Source: Gyrodactylus bullatarudis
Taxonomy: Eukaryota > Platyhelminthes > Monogenea > Gyrodactylidea > Gyrodactylidae
DNA: 64,000 bases
Assembly (NCBI GenBank): GCA_012064415.1
Contig: SSNU01000186.1
Coordinates: 25,630 to 89,629, forward strand
Reading direction: 5' to 3'
Shown: positions 35,358 through 47,739 of the stretch, in pieces
How the letters are laid out: each line of letters opens with the position of its first letter
Numbering within the stretch: the stretch's first letter is position 1
Notes under the pieces: generated by a model
Told to the model about the DNA's origin: nothing
Database searches by the model: none
The model's input: only the letters and a program-made list of their open reading frames with translations
Translations under genes and position numbers: made by a program

Positions 35358-35992
35358 AAAAATTTACTGTCAAATACTATTTTTTACTTGGAATCTCTTG
35401 AATTTTCATCAAAGTACTATTTTCTTCTTATTTTTCAGTTTATGAGATACTGATTTTTTATTCTATTTGGTACAATTTTTTAGGCCCTAGGTACCTAGAT
35501 AACTTATCACTAGAGCCTCAAAAAGTATTATAACCCTCTGTTATGAGAACCATTTAAAACTTTTCTCTGAATCCTAGTAGGCCATGGAAGTTTGAGCAAA
35601 TTGACCACGTTTTTTTGGATGCACAGACTTGGTTTCTCTTTGAGAATGATGAAAGCTTCGGCGGCTTTGAGCATGTGAAAAATATGTAATAGAGCACATG
35701 CAGAGCAGAAAACTTTATAAAGTTGGTTGATATGAAGTTGGGAATCTATGATTTTTACAGAAATCTCGATATTTTCATCCAGAATTCGAATTTGTTAAAG
35801 ATTTTCTGGAATCCTACTCATGCTACTCACTTTTACCATTAGAAGAAAAAAATCTGAAAAAAAATTATTTTTATGAAAAATATGGTCAAATTCCCATTTG
35901 GCGCCAAAATCCCATTTTTTTGAACTGAAAATTTTTGTTGATTTGAAAGTGTGAGGCTGATCGAAAGAGTTTTTTTTCAGGATTAAGATTAG
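35358..35992 (+). repeat. 635-bp direct duplication, copy 1
   Basis: Apparently identical to 37615-38247 except for two bases in a T run near 35971-35978. The duplicated block begins AAAAATTTACTGTCAAATAC, contains ACCTAGATAACTTATCACTA and GCACAGACTTGGTTTCTC, and includes the left arm of the family C palindrome. Confidence 0.9.
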
Positions 35993-36440
35993 ACATGAAA
36001 GCTGACTAGCACTGTCAAGTTATCGACAGTTACTCCATTTTCTAGATATTTTGAATTATCGGAATTTCATTGATTTTTAAGTAGTGAAAATGATCGAAAA
36101 AAAGAAATTCCGCTCCCAGAGGATAATTAGGTTAAGCATTCGATCAGATTCCGTTGAATTGATTTTCTTGTCTAATCTTAATCCTGAAAAAACTCTTTCG
36201 ATCAGCCTCACACTTTCAAATCAAAAAAATTTTCAGTTCAAAGTTCGAAAAAATGAGATTTTGGCGCCAAATGGGAATTTGAAAAATGACCATATTTTTC
36301 ATAAAAATAATTTTTTTTCAGATTTTTTTCTTCAAATGGTAAAAGTGGGCTGCATGAGTAGAATTCCAGAAAATATGAACATTTTTAAATTCCAACTTTG
36401 CGCCGAATTTCCATTTTCGAAATTTAGTGTCAAAGGATAA
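35722..36440. mobile_element. Palindromic foldback element, family C copy 3
   Basis: Left arm from TTGATATGAAGTTGGGAATC through TGAAAGTGTGAGGCTGATCG; right arm 36160-36440 carries the inverse (CGATCAGCCTCACACTTTCA, TGGCGCCAAATGGGAATTTG). A 118-codon frame through the right arm (36084-36440) is a by-product of the palindrome. Confidence 0.7.
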
Positions 36441-37614
36441 AGATTCTTTATTAAAGAATCTTTATTAAAGATTTCCTGAGATTTTGAATTTTCATCATCT
36501 TGCGTTCATTTTTAGTGGTTGAAGATTAATGAAATTTATACATAATAATGACCACTGGCAACAAAATGCCTATAAATGCTTATGGGTTTAATCGGTTTGT
36601 TTTATCACATATATAAAATTATTTTAAAAATCAGGTTTTATGAGAGAAGTAACCAAGTTTTAAGGGCTTATTTTGCCTATAAAATCACTTTGTCGATGGG
36701 TTCATATTTAACGTATTATTCGATTATGGATTAAGTATTTTTGTAGAACACGTCTTACTATCTTAAATTTTCAAGCTAGGCAATACATCTCATCGGGAAA
36801 TCCATATCTGTCCATAGTCTATGCCAGATCAGGCTTGTCCATGACCAATCGAATTTCTGGAAAGTTTTTCCAAGTAGTGTTAGTACAAAAGATTGACTCA
36901 TCAGTCATTTCAATATGCTAAGAGTTAATAAAGCGCCTCAGCTGTTATTAGAAAACATCCTTCAGAATTATAGAAGATAAACTTCAAGTTGTTGCTACTT
37001 ACAAGCGATCACTTATCTAAATGTCTTATTTAGAGTGGGCCTCATAATCTTGGAAATATTCCTCAAATTCAACGAAAAAAGAGATTTTAAAATATCAAAG
37101 ACTTTTCAACTTCATATTAACTAGGAAATTTATCTCAAATTAAGCATCCTTATAGAGATTTCTATTTAAATTTCAGAACAAAAGAATCTTATGATGTGTA
37201 AGGATATCATTTTTTGAAAACAAATATACAGTGCTATTTCGTCTATTTTTACAAAGGACTGGCTGAGTTGCAATAATTATAATTATTATAATCTGAAAAA
37301 ATACTGCCCCTCCTATCCAAAAGAATGCTGGTACTATTTCTGCACAAAATTGTTGTCCCGATAATTTTTTGTACTATTTTTCTGAGTTAAGTCTCAGAGT
37401 ATAGTCTTCTTCAACTAGTAAACGACCAATCAAAATTTTTGATGGATGGGTAACTAGATTCGTGTAAGCTGATAGCAGGACAAAAATTATTCCATAGAAT
37501 TTAAAATTTAAACTAAAAGGATTTATTTTGTAAAATATGCGCTATAACAATTAAATGATGAAAAAATTTGATAAAAAATCAGAAATTTTGATGACACAAG
37601 ATTCTAAATTTTGC
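36441..37614. other. No gene recognised
   Basis: Begins with the short palindromic run AAAGATTCTTTATTAAAG and its repeats (36438-36475), then AT-rich spacer between the two copies of the 635-bp duplication. Confidence 0.4.
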
Positions 37615-38247
37615 AAAAATTTACTGTCAAATACTATTTTTTACTTGGAATCTCTTGAATTTTCATCAAAGTACTATTTTCTTCTTATTTTTCAGTTTAT
37701 GAGATACTGATTTTTTATTCTATTTGGTACAATTTTTTAGGCCCTAGGTACCTAGATAACTTATCACTAGAGCCTCAAAAAGTATTATAACCCTCTGTTA
37801 TGAGAACCATTTAAAACTTTTCTCTGAATCCTAGTAGGCCATGGAAGTTTGAGCAAATTGACCACGTTTTTTTGGATGCACAGACTTGGTTTCTCTTTGA
37901 GAATGATGAAAGCTTCGGCGGCTTTGAGCATGTGAAAAATATGTAATAGAGCACATGCAGAGCAGAAAACTTTATAAAGTTGGTTGATATGAAGTTGGGA
38001 ATCTATGATTTTTACAGAAATCTCGATATTTTCATCCAGAATTCGAATTTGTTAAAGATTTTCTGGAATCCTACTCATGCTACTCACTTTTACCATTAGA
38101 AGAAAAAAATCTGAAAAAAAATTATTTTTATGAAAAATATGGTCAAATTCCCATTTGGCGCCAAAATCCCATTTTTTTGAACTGAAAATTTTTGTTGATT
38201 TGAAAGTGTGAGGCTGATCGAAAGAGTTTTTTCAGGATTAAGATTAG
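37615..38247 (+). repeat. 635-bp direct duplication, copy 2
   Basis: Second copy of 35358-35992. It ends AGGATTAAGATTAG and then joins directly to a different palindromic element, whereas copy 1 continues into the rest of its own palindrome. The breakpoint lies at the end of the shared arm. Confidence 0.9.
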
Positions 38248-38251
38248 TGAA

Positions 38252-38987
38252 TTAATATGAAGATGGGAATTTATGATTTTTACAAAATTCTTAATTTTTT
38301 CATCAAGAAATCGATTTTGATCAAGTTTTTTTGGAATCTAGATCACGAGGCCCTCTTTCAGTATACGGAGATAAAAAATTTAGAAAAAATGAATTTTTAG
38401 GGAAAATACGGCAAATTTGAAATCTTGAATTAGCGCCAAATTCCCATTCATTTGAACTTTGAGTTGAAATGTTTTTGATTTCAATGTGAGAGAGTGATTA
38501 AAAGTTGATTTTTAGGATCACAATTAGTCAAAGAAATCAAATATGCTGATTATGGTTTTGAGAATCACCCCATAATCGTGACAAAATCAAATTTTGATTT
38601 TTTCATCATTTTCCCTACTTGAAAGTCGATGAAATTTGATATTTAAAGATCCCAGAAATATGACGAATTTATCCAAAATTTTATGATGATCATCGGTCTT
38701 TTTGTCTTATTGTGATCCTAAAAATCAACTTTTGATCACTCTCTCAGATTGAAATCAATAAAAATTTTCAACTCAAAGTTTAAAAAAGTGAAAATTTGGT
38801 GCTACTTCAAGATTTCAAATTAGCCGTATTTTCCTTAAAAATTCATTTTTTCTAAATTTTTTCTTCTCTTTATCGTGAAAGAGGGCCTCATGATCTAGAT
38901 TCCAAAATATCTTGATCAAATTCGATTTCTTGATGAAAAAATTAAGAATTTTGTAAAAATCATAAATTCCCACATCATATTAACTAG
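38252..38987. mobile_element. Palindromic foldback element, family C variant
   Basis: Arms of about 300 bp: left AATATGAAGATGGGAATTTA and CACGAGGCCCTCTTTC; right the inverse GAAAGAGGGCCTCATGATCT and AAATTCCCACATCATATT. Well preserved and able to form a long hairpin if transcribed. Non-coding. Confidence 0.75.
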
Positions 38988-39045
38988 CTTTAGTATGAAA
39001 ATGAGTTCGAATTTTTTTGTAATTCTGGAGGGACCAACTCTAATA

Positions 39046-39276
39046 GTATCTAATCAGAATTATTAGAGTAATAACTCTGATAATATAATTCTCCACTGGA
39101 AGGAAAACTAAAACTAAGATTAGAATAAAAAACATTTAGATGTAACAATTACAATCAATGTAATTTTTATAATCCTTAAAAAATTCTACACCTTTCTCTC
39201 CCCTTTCATTTTCTACAGATAGACCAATACAAGCAAGAAAACAACATAGTCAGTTAGCAGCGAACAACGTTATAGT
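39046..39276 (+). mobile_element. Family T foldback element, truncated copy
   Basis: Matches the distal two thirds of the family T element: AATCAGAATTATTAGAGTAA, AGACCAATACAAGC and AACAACGTTATAG. The first inverted arm is missing. Confidence 0.6.
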
Positions 39277-39830
39277 AAATTCAAAATTTTATTCGGTTTA
39301 CTCGTAAGTAGTTCTTCTAAGATATTTTTTGTAAATTCGCGATTTAAATAATACCTTAAAAAAATAATACTTTTCCAATTTTTCAGATCTTAAAAAATAA
39401 TTTTTGGCTATTATTTTTTGAGGCTCTAGTTATCCCTCGAAATTCTATTTATTTTGAAATTATAAGGGTAGGATGTTTCCGTATGACTTTCTAGGCCATT
39501 CTAGATTTTCATGAACTACGCTTTATTCGTTTGCAATGTCAATAACATTGAATTATTCAAAAATCTTCAAAAATGTTCTAGTCCGAATGAAGAAAATCAA
39601 AAAGTGTGAGTGGAAAAATGTTTGATTTTCTGAAGAAGTTTAAACTATATCAGTTTAGGTTTTATTGAAAAAAAGATAATTCTAGAATTTAAGAAAGTTT
39701 CAGTACAAGAATACTGTTGTTTTCACTACAATTGAACCTAGAAATTTGAGTAGCTCTATTCTTTCTAGACTTGGACAAAAATTTTCAAAATTACTATGAT
39801 CGCCCACAGACAAATCGCTGTATGATAACT

Positions 39831-40861
39831 TTAACCCTCATACGGATATTGGGGTCAATCTGACCCCACCAACACTTTGAAACCACGTAACTTTTTTATT
39901 TATTATTATTTTTTCATAAAATTTCGATTTATTCCAAGTTTGTTTTTTTGTTTTTCAGATATGTCATTATTTTTCATATTACTTTTAAAAAAATAAAAAC
40001 TTTTTACATACGTAAACGGTTATCTGGGGTCAAACTCAAGTAAATCCTACTGGCCATCTGACAAGTTGACGATTGATGAGCAGCTCGTTTGTTTCAGAGG
40101 AAGATGTCCTTTCAAAATGTATATCCCCTCAAAACCGGGAAAATATGGAATTAAAATTTGGGCATTATGCGATTCTGAAAATCCATATTCACTAAATGCC
40201 CAGATTTTTTGTGGAAAAGAAGGTAATTCGATAGATAAAGGCCAAGGACAACGTGTTGTCAAGGAATTATCATTCAACTTTTTGAACAAGGGAAGAACGA
40301 TAACAGCCGATAATTTTTTTCATTTCTTTGGAGCTTTCCGACTTTCTTAGATCTAAGAAAACTGCTTATATTAGTACTGTGAGGAAATCAAGAAAATTTT
40401 TACCTCCTAGTTTTCAGAATAAGAAAATCGAGAAATACCATCAACATTTATTCTGTACAGACAAGCATTCTTAGATATGGTCAGAAAAAGAACAAGCCAG
40501 TCCTAATTTTATCAACCTTACATCCCGATTTGAGACCGAACCCACCTCAAAATCCTGAAGTCATTTCATACTACAATTTCACAAAAGGTGGAGTAGATGT
40601 ATTGGATCAATTAGTCGAAAATTATTCGTGTAGAAGAAAAACCTTACGCTGGCCCCTTACGCTTTTCTGGAACATGATAGATATTGCTGGGTACAATTCG
40701 TTTGTTCTATTCAGCTTGAAATGGCATGAGCAAATAAAAAATGTGTTTGTAATGACCATTATGTGACAGTTTGCCAGCTTTGTAATGAAAATAAATAGAT
40801 TTATACTTGGGGTCAAACTGACCCCACTCATACATCTACGTTAGTTTTTTTTGAGGGTTAA
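39831..40861 (+). mobile_element. Internally deleted piggyBac relic
   Basis: TTAA at 39831-39834 and 40858-40861. The left end is CCCTCATACGG and the right end TTTGAGGG; only the outer six bases match. Subterminal palindromes survive: GGGGTCAATCTGACCCC (39851-39867), GGGGTCAAACTGACCCC (40809-40825) and a half copy at 40026. At 1023 bp it is half the size of the complete element. Confidence 0.8.
40066..40791 (+). pseudogene. piggyBac transposase pseudogene
   Basis: Corresponds to residues about 233 onward of the intact 18.5-kb transposase. TIDEQLVCFRGRCPFK keeps the first catalytic aspartate and TADNFF the second. A frameshift follows near 40320. A second open piece holds YGQKKNKPVLILSTLH, then KGGVDVLDQLVENYSCRR with the third aspartate. 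The last zinc half-motif (CNDHYVTVCQLC) is displaced by a deletion and frameshift near 40740. The N-terminal half, the part between the third aspartate region and the zinc motif, and reading-frame continuity are lost. It belongs to a different subfamily from the intact copy. Confidence 0.88.
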
Positions 40862-41224
40862 TACATACTTTAATATTATCACACAAAATTTTGATCCAAA
40901 TACTTTTTTATGCTCCTGGATAGGCAAAATTGTGAAAATTTTCAAATTTTAAACGTTTTTAATGTATTATTTTCATAATTTTAACTTTAATTCACAATTA
41001 TAATGATACAATTTTTAAAGTTTTCGTGGGTTCATTCAAGTGGTATTTTAAAAATCACACAAACAAATAAATTTAAAATAAAATTTCTCTGTATTTATCT
41101 AACGTTAGCCGTGTCGGCATTGTTGAAAAAATGTATTGAAATATAAAAAATAAGACAAAATCTAAATGGATAATCGGTTTGACATGAATATAAATCCTGT
41201 AATAAATAAATTAATATTTTGTGT

Positions 41225-42745
41225 TTCTTTCTTTTTTTCGATGGGTAAGATCAACTCTTCTTGGCATAGAAAGTATCAAGTTATTGATTGTTGTTTGGCT
41301 AACTTGATCTCGACCAAGAATTTCAACCTTTCTCATGATATCGTCGTTAGAATTAATCCCGGAAACCAACTACCACTTGTTCTTCAATATTCCGAAAAGA
41401 TTCTCGATTGGATTCAAGTCCGCACTGTTGGCTGGGTAGCCTTGAAGAGAGGTTATCCGATTCTCTCGCATGTATTGTTGTGTCTGATAAATGTTAATAA
41501 TCCAAACATACAAGTCGAAAAACATAGGGTCTGGCGTTATCCATAAAAAGTCGTAGATTACGCATCTGATAACCAATATAGGAAGAAAGGTTTATGTTCA
41601 GCAATCTTTGGAACTCGTGTTGATCCATTGTTCCATTGACTGGCGTGAAAACAGGGCGTTGTCCATAACGCATCGACACAAGAAACATCTTTTTTTGAGG
41701 AGTATTTGACTCTACCTTGTATCTGAGTATAACAACGCTTGAAATATCTTGAAACTATCACTCTTCCCCTTCCATTTACTTTAATATTTTGAAATGTTAC
41801 CTCATCAATAAAGATCACGCGAAAAAGACAATGGGAAATTTAGGTAATTTCTACAGAATACAATTCTGTCTTAAAATCTATTTTAATATGATTTTCGGAC
41901 GTATTTGAGAATTTACGTGAATTATTTAATCAGAAAAATTCTGTCATGGATATTCTTCTTTGTAAGGAACTGTTTGATCAAGCCATTCAATAGGTAATGA
42001 CGAATTTTTTTTATTTTACTATGAAATTAATTGATAAATAAGAAGCTTACGTGTACAGAGTATGATATCTGACATCAGAATAGAAATTTTTCTGAATTTC
42101 TTTGATAGTGCTGGCATGATGCCGCTTTATGATCATGCACAACCGAACTTTTTCTCTTGCCATGAAAGCTTTTTTGCGGCCAGCTGGTTTATAATCGGCT
42201 GAAACTTGGTTTGACAGTACTCTATATACATTGTCTATAACGTTGTTCGCTTGCTGCCTGACTATGTTGTCTTCTGGCTTGTATTGGTCTGTCTGTAGAA
42301 AAAGGAGAAAAAGGGTGTAGTATTTCTTAAAGAGCAAGGATTATAAAAATTATAGTGATTGTTATAATAATCAGAATTATTAGAGTAATAACTCTGATAA
42401 TATAATTCATCACTTGAAGGAAAATTAAAATAAAGATTAGAATAAAAAACATTTAGATTACCCTGATAAAAACAGTCAGGACTCACACTTGCTCTTTAAG
42501 AAATACTACACCCTTTTCTCCTTTTTCTACAGACAGACCAATACAAGCCAGAAGACAACATAGTCAGGCAGCAAGCGAACAACGTTATAGACAATCTATG
42601 CCGAACAGCTCCCTGAAGAACTACTTGGTTCAAAATTATGACTCTATATACAGTCGATTTGGAAGTACGCATCTCCCTTGCTATCTCTGAGACTTTCATA
42701 TTTCTAGACTTCAAAAATTTGATGATCCGGTGTTGCTCAGATGCC
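41225..42745 (-). pseudogene. Tc1/mariner transposase pseudogene
   Basis: Read right to left. A helix-turn-helix start (HRIIKFLKSRN, EIAREMRTSKSTVYRV) is cut by the family T insertion and resumes as VLSNQVSADYKPAGRKKAF and a second helix block (IKRHHASTIKEIQKNF). After a disrupted stretch near 41830-42046 the catalytic part follows: FIDEVTF (first acid), FMDNARPY (second) and SADLNPIENLFGILKNKW (third), ending with ISMPRRVD-type residues near 41240. Several frameshifts and stops make it inactive. Terminal repeats could not be recognised. Confidence 0.85.
42231..42640 (-). mobile_element. Long-TIR foldback element, family T copy 2, inside the Tc1 gene
   Basis: Inverted arms of about 107 bp (42231-42338 and 42488-42594) are nearly perfect, for instance TTGTCTATAACGTTGTTCGC against GCGAACAACGTTATAGACAA. 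A 46-bp tail (42595-42640) extends only one side. ACTCTATATACA occurs immediately outside both ends (42219-42230, 42641-42652), a 12-bp target duplication. Removing the element and one duplicate restores the transposase reading VYRVLSNQ. Confidence 0.85.
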
Positions 42746-42752
42746 CATGATT

Positions 42753-43684
42753 ATTTATATTTTGAATAAATGTAAAAAACAAATAAATTATTTTCGAGTT
42801 CTTATCGTTTGTTCAAAAAAAATATAAACCGAATTTACGAACCTCAAACTTTGATGGAAAATGATGATAGTCTGATTGAGTAAACTAAGGTAATTTGAGA
42901 TTAAATCATTGTGAATCGAAATTTTAGTGCCTTAAAATTATGTTAATAATCCAAATGAATGGTCCTTAGCGTTTGGTCTGATTATAGGCTCTTTTTGTCG
43001 TGCTATCATCTCGCTAAAATGAAATTTTGTTGAAGAAAATACACTCTATAATGCAATTCAGCGTCTACACAAACCATGGGGGGTGGCGATAACTTTTGAA
43101 TTTTACTTGGATGAAATTGTGAGTACATTCCCATCTTCATATTAACTTGCTTTATATTAGATATCGACCAGGCGATTGTATATTTGAAATCTACGACTAT
43201 CGTTTTATGATAGAAATTTATTTAGAACGCCTTTTTTAGAAAGGCTTCAAAATAACGTTCTAAATATTTAAAAATTAATATTTAATTATTCTGCATTTTC
43301 AAAAATTCATCATTCTTTAAGTAACTCTGGTTGGCATTCGTGAAACGCTATCTTTACATAATTTTGTAGCTTAACAAATTTCCTTTCTAATATTAATATT
43401 ATGATAAATAAACTATTTAGTTTGAATGATTAGTAAGTTATTTTTTGCTTGTGAAAGAAATCATATAAATTCCCCATTAGAATTCAAATTGTATTGTAAA
43501 GAGTTACTATCGAGAGAGTAGCAATTCTGCAATCTAACTAGCCCTTTTCGCGAGTTTTTTGCGATTTCTAACAAAATTTTGCGATTTTTTTTACTACCCT
43601 ACAGGGGGAGTCATGATAAAATCAAAATTGAGGTAAATTCCAAATTTCCCAAATTTTAAATATTGATTTTCGCTAAAACCGTTA
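42753..43684. other. No gene recognised
   Basis: AT-rich spacer with a short trace of a family C/D arm tip near 43110-43150 (TTCCCATCTTCATATTAAC). Confidence 0.4.
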
Positions 43685-43720
43685 TTAACCCTCGAACGAC
43701 ATTTGGGGTATTTTATACCC
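43685..43720 (+). mobile_element. Solo piggyBac-type end
   Basis: TTAA (43685-43688), CCCTCGAACGACATTT, then the palindrome GGGGTATTTTATACCC (43705-43720). Layout matches the left ends at 18185 and 39835, but no facing end was found before 46 kb. Either the element is truncated or its right end has decayed. Confidence 0.5.
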
Positions 43721-44467
43721 AATATGTATTGAAACCCCCATAATAGATTGGGTCCCTATTTTTTTAAACGGTAAAAATTAAAAAATCAAATTCATTTCTT
43801 GACTAAACGGATAGCGTAGATTAAGAATTTCTAGGTTCTTGTAAGTCTTTCATCGTAGCTTTTAGCACTTTGACTTTAACTAATCGTAACCGTACTTATA
43901 AGTAAGGATATGGAAAACAAAAATATATAATTATAATTCAAATCAACTAACCGGCCCATAATAGGTATTCTCATGTATTCTTTTTCATTTCATAATTTTT
44001 TTACGCTTTCCTGCTTTTCATGTGTTTTTTTGAAAGTTATTCAAGAGATTTTTCTTAAAGATTGAATTAAATTTTGATTATGAAGATAACAGAATTCATC
44101 TCAATTTTAACCAAGTTGCTGGGTTAAAAATGAGATTTTACTGATTTGAAAATCCCAAAGACCAAATTTCTTCGAGAAAAAATTTCTTTCTGGGGGTGAA
44201 GTCCATATATTGAAGTTAAAAATAAATCCCTCCATTTCCATAAATTTAATGTAACTACTTACAAGTACTTAATTTGTAGAAAAATATTTTCTACGAAAAT
44301 GTTGACAAATTATATTTAAAAAATTTATTAGAACTCTTTACGCTTATTGTTATTATTTATTTTATTTTGATTTCATCAGTGATCTCGAAATTATGATTCA
44401 TAAGTTATGGAAGGTAGAATCAGAATGTCTTAAATTCAAGTATAAAATTTAATTTATTAAAATATTA

Positions 44468-46170
44468 TTAATTTACAAACGCAATTTCGAATTCAGATTT
44501 AATATCTTCGATTGAAGAACATTTCTTAAATATTTCTGAAATCTTTTTAAAATTTTCTTTTTTAGGGTTTCTGGGAATTATTTTTCTGGTGCTTGCAATA
44601 ACTTTTATCATCAAGTTTTGGGTTGACCTATTGCAAAAGGTCCGGCTAGCCAACGTTGATATTTGGATGAACCTCTCAACAGCATGTGTGTTGGAATGAA
44701 ACTCATCAAATCTTATTCGTGCCAGGCCATAAATATTGCATCCTTTTATGAGTGCCGGAAATCCAAATTTTTCTTTGGTGAAATCGACCAATTCCCAATA
44801 ATTTCGAGCATTTAAATTTATTGTTTCTGGCCTTTTGTAACCCCTTATAGTATCAACAGGCGTCTGACATATGGATCTTCGTCTCCCACCATCGTTATTA
44901 AAATAGTTTCAGGATGGGCCATCCATGAATTTTTTGTTAAAGATTTCAAGGCAACCCTTTTGCAATCTTCATGTTCAAATTGCATAATTGACTTTAATGT
45001 GTTGAAGTAACCCTTGAAGCATCAGAAATAGAGTTTATTTTTGCATCGAACCAGGCAGGAAGGTAAACTTTCATAATAAAATTTTGAGATGGATCTGAAC
45101 TTGAGACATAAAGCCTTAAGATTCGACTAGCTGTAGTAATCAATCTGGCAAGATGCATCTTTCCAGGCTCGTTATTGATAATGAAATTTTTTAGACGATC
45201 ATGAGCAAATTCAAAACCAGTCGAAATCAATCCACCCACAGATCAGAAGTACTTTTGATCAGAACATACTTTCTTTAGAATTACGTTTTTTATAGATTTT
45301 TGTATCATTCTTTCTTGAGTCGAATTCCATAAATGTAATATTTGTGGGCTGCTGCAATTCATATTCTTCTTCAAAAAGTAACTTTGATCTTTTAATAAAT
45401 CCTGGGGAAATATAGGTATCGTCATTGAAAATACCAAGAGAACATGTGTGAAGATTTAAGAGATTGCTGGCAATTCTGGGGGATATTCCACTAGCAATTA
45501 ATATTTCAATGATAAAAGCAAGTAGGAACTTTTTTTCTCTTAGATTTGTTGAATTTCTATAGCTATTGATGTCCTCTTCATCTTCATCATCATTATCAGA
45601 ATCAAAATATTGAGTATTATAACTTCTTCTCCTTTTCGGATTAACATTTGGAGTAACATCACTTACATAATTGGGATCAGCAGAAGAAAAAACAGAGGGG
45701 ATAGAGAATTCTGGAGATTCTCGTTTGAGATTTGAGTTTATTTCGTGACGTAAATCATCTAATGAAAGTAGACTGTTACCAGGTATTTTTTCTCTTATAA
45801 ATTGAACCATATCATCATGATTGCTTGCTCGATTTTCAATATCACAAGTTTCATTGAAAGCACATCGACATTTTACTATATAAAATAAATCCGAGTTATT
45901 ACGACCAAGTTTATATTTGCTTTGTCTCAATGATTTTCGCTTTATAATCAGCTCTTGGAATTTCTGCTCAATTCTTTGCCGTGTTAGAATAGGTATTCCG
46001 AATCTTGAATACATTTCTTTTACTTTAGTGAGAGTCTTATCCCGACTATTTCGTCTTATCGTCACATTATTAGAATCTCCCTGATGAAAGTAGTAATCAT
46101 CGATGACTTGCTTGTTAGTTGGTAGGCATAAATGTGTTAAAACACGTGGTGAATAGAAAGAATTCATCAT
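44468..46170 (-). pseudogene. Family K pseudogene, copy 1 (internally deleted)
   Basis: Function unknown. A 303-codon first block (46170-45259) contains LPTNKQVID, a cysteine cluster (KCRCAFNETC), a very acidic linker (FDSDNDDEDEEDI) and FMEFDSRKND. The second block (45239-44994) has GKMHLARLITTASRILRLYV and MKVYLPAWFDAK. A third has MAHPETILITMVGDEDP, then after a frameshift near 44860 NARNYWELVDF and HSNTHAVERFIQ. Every block aligns in order with the copy at 57823-60058, but here the region between FDSRK and GKMHL, about 200-300 codons, is missing. I recall multicopy uncharacterised invertebrate proteins with HTQAVER- and LTTANRILRLYV-like motifs. I could not check this. Confidence 0.7.
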
Positions 46171-47739
46171 AAATCGTTTTGGAAGGCAAACAAATTTATA
46201 ATTAAATGAACAGGCAGAAAAAAAAAATTTTATTATTTATTAAACATCATCATTAAACAACTATACAAATTAGTCTTTTACTAATTTATAATATAATGTA
46301 CATAAAAAACGTTTTAAATTCTTTTCGAATGAAATCCTCTAAAAAACATTCAATACATTGTTAACATCCCTAAAAGTTAATTAGAAACCCCTAGTGTTAT
46401 ACAAAATAAGAATTGTCTTTGAAAATTCTATATAATGGATACCCTGCAAAAAAATACTATTTTTTTTCGTTTATACCTAATGATTATCGAGATTTTATTC
46501 TACGATAATTTAATCTTTGGCCGGCAATTTTTAAGCTATTAATGTGAAAAAATACACATTTTATATACAAATATTTTGAAATTCATATGATAATTTCAAA
46601 ATTTCACAAATTCATATAAGCTAGAATGCTTTTCTTCAGATTTTGTTGTTAAAGGGAATAATTTCATTCAGAGTTTTTAATATGCATAGGGAGTTTTCCA
46701 TTTAGCCTATTCATGAGTAACATCATGTTATAAATACCTTAAAACTCTCAAAAGCTACAGGAACCATACTGGAAATAAACCAAGTTTTCTTAATTTACGT
46801 ATTCCATTTAGTATGAAAGAGGAATCCAGTCTACCCAATAAGAAAAACATGTCGTGCGATAGGATTAAATTCTGCAGCGATCTATATGACATGCGTAGGG
46901 GTGGAGTATGTTCAGTTTTTTTTAACTGACAATTAATAAAAAAACTGCCAGATTTTCTGTGTTTTTTGTGAAAAATAATATAAATCTTTTATGAGCTTTC
47001 TGAATCTGCGATTGGTTTCTCGTTATCTGATCTCAAACAGGTTCAAAAGTTGAATTTTTGAAATGTGATTTTTTTTCAAAAATGTTTCCATTTTCAATTT
47101 TAAAAGAGTCAAATTTTAAGTTAAGCTTAATCCAAAAATGAACTTACTCAATGGTAATTTACAAAAACAAATAATTATTGAAACATCTGGAAATAGGTTG
47201 ATCATTTTCCAATTGAATCTATTTCTGGGCTTATTTCATTATAGGATTGAAAAAAATTGAGAAAATTTTGGTTTTTTGTAAAATTGGTAAATCATCATTG
47301 TCATATTAACCAACTTCAGAACATTCTAGAACTGTATTAAATTAATTATAATTAATTCAGTGCAGAACTAGGAGAGTGAGTGCTTCTTGGCGAAAAATTC
47401 CAACATAATTTTCAAGTGTTGGAATCATTTTTGCGTACGTTGTGAATAAAACAAACTTTTTTGGAAATTTTAAAAAGTGCAATAAAGACGAGAATGTAAG
47501 GAATTATCAAAGACCTGAATGACTTTTGCAGAAACAAAGAGGAAAAAGATGCGTAAATTAATAAATATAAAGAATATATGATAATTTCCTTAGTTTCACA
47601 AAAGATATTAAAGAGTAAACTGCACAAAAAACAAAAACTGATGATTTAGACTCAAGAAAGCCTATCAGTAATTCTGATTTTCTTTATTTTGTATTCAAAT
47701 GAATTGAAATTTAATTATAATTATTTTGATTTTAGCCAG
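46171..47739. other. No gene recognised
   Basis: AT-rich spacer upstream of the first micro-exon candidate. If the micro-exon gene has a 5' exon encoding a start, I could not identify it here. Confidence 0.35.

Larger units (their letters stand above)
39765..41010. mobile_element. Family B repeat split by a piggyBac insertion
   Basis: 39765-39830 (TAGACTTGGAC...ATCGCCCA) and 40862-41010 (GGCAAAATTGTGAAAATTTT, CATAATTTTAACTTTAATTC) are the two halves of one family B copy. The TTAA-flanked piggyBac relic sits exactly between them. This fixes the order of events: family B first, piggyBac second. Confidence 0.6.

Noticed and set aside
36084..36440. 118-codon frame on the plus strand
   Set aside because: It runs through the right arm of a palindromic repeat; the arm's inverse and other copies have stops.
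43854..43860. 6-nt micro-exon candidates (also near 49233)
   Set aside because: Too short to separate from chance AG...GT spacing.
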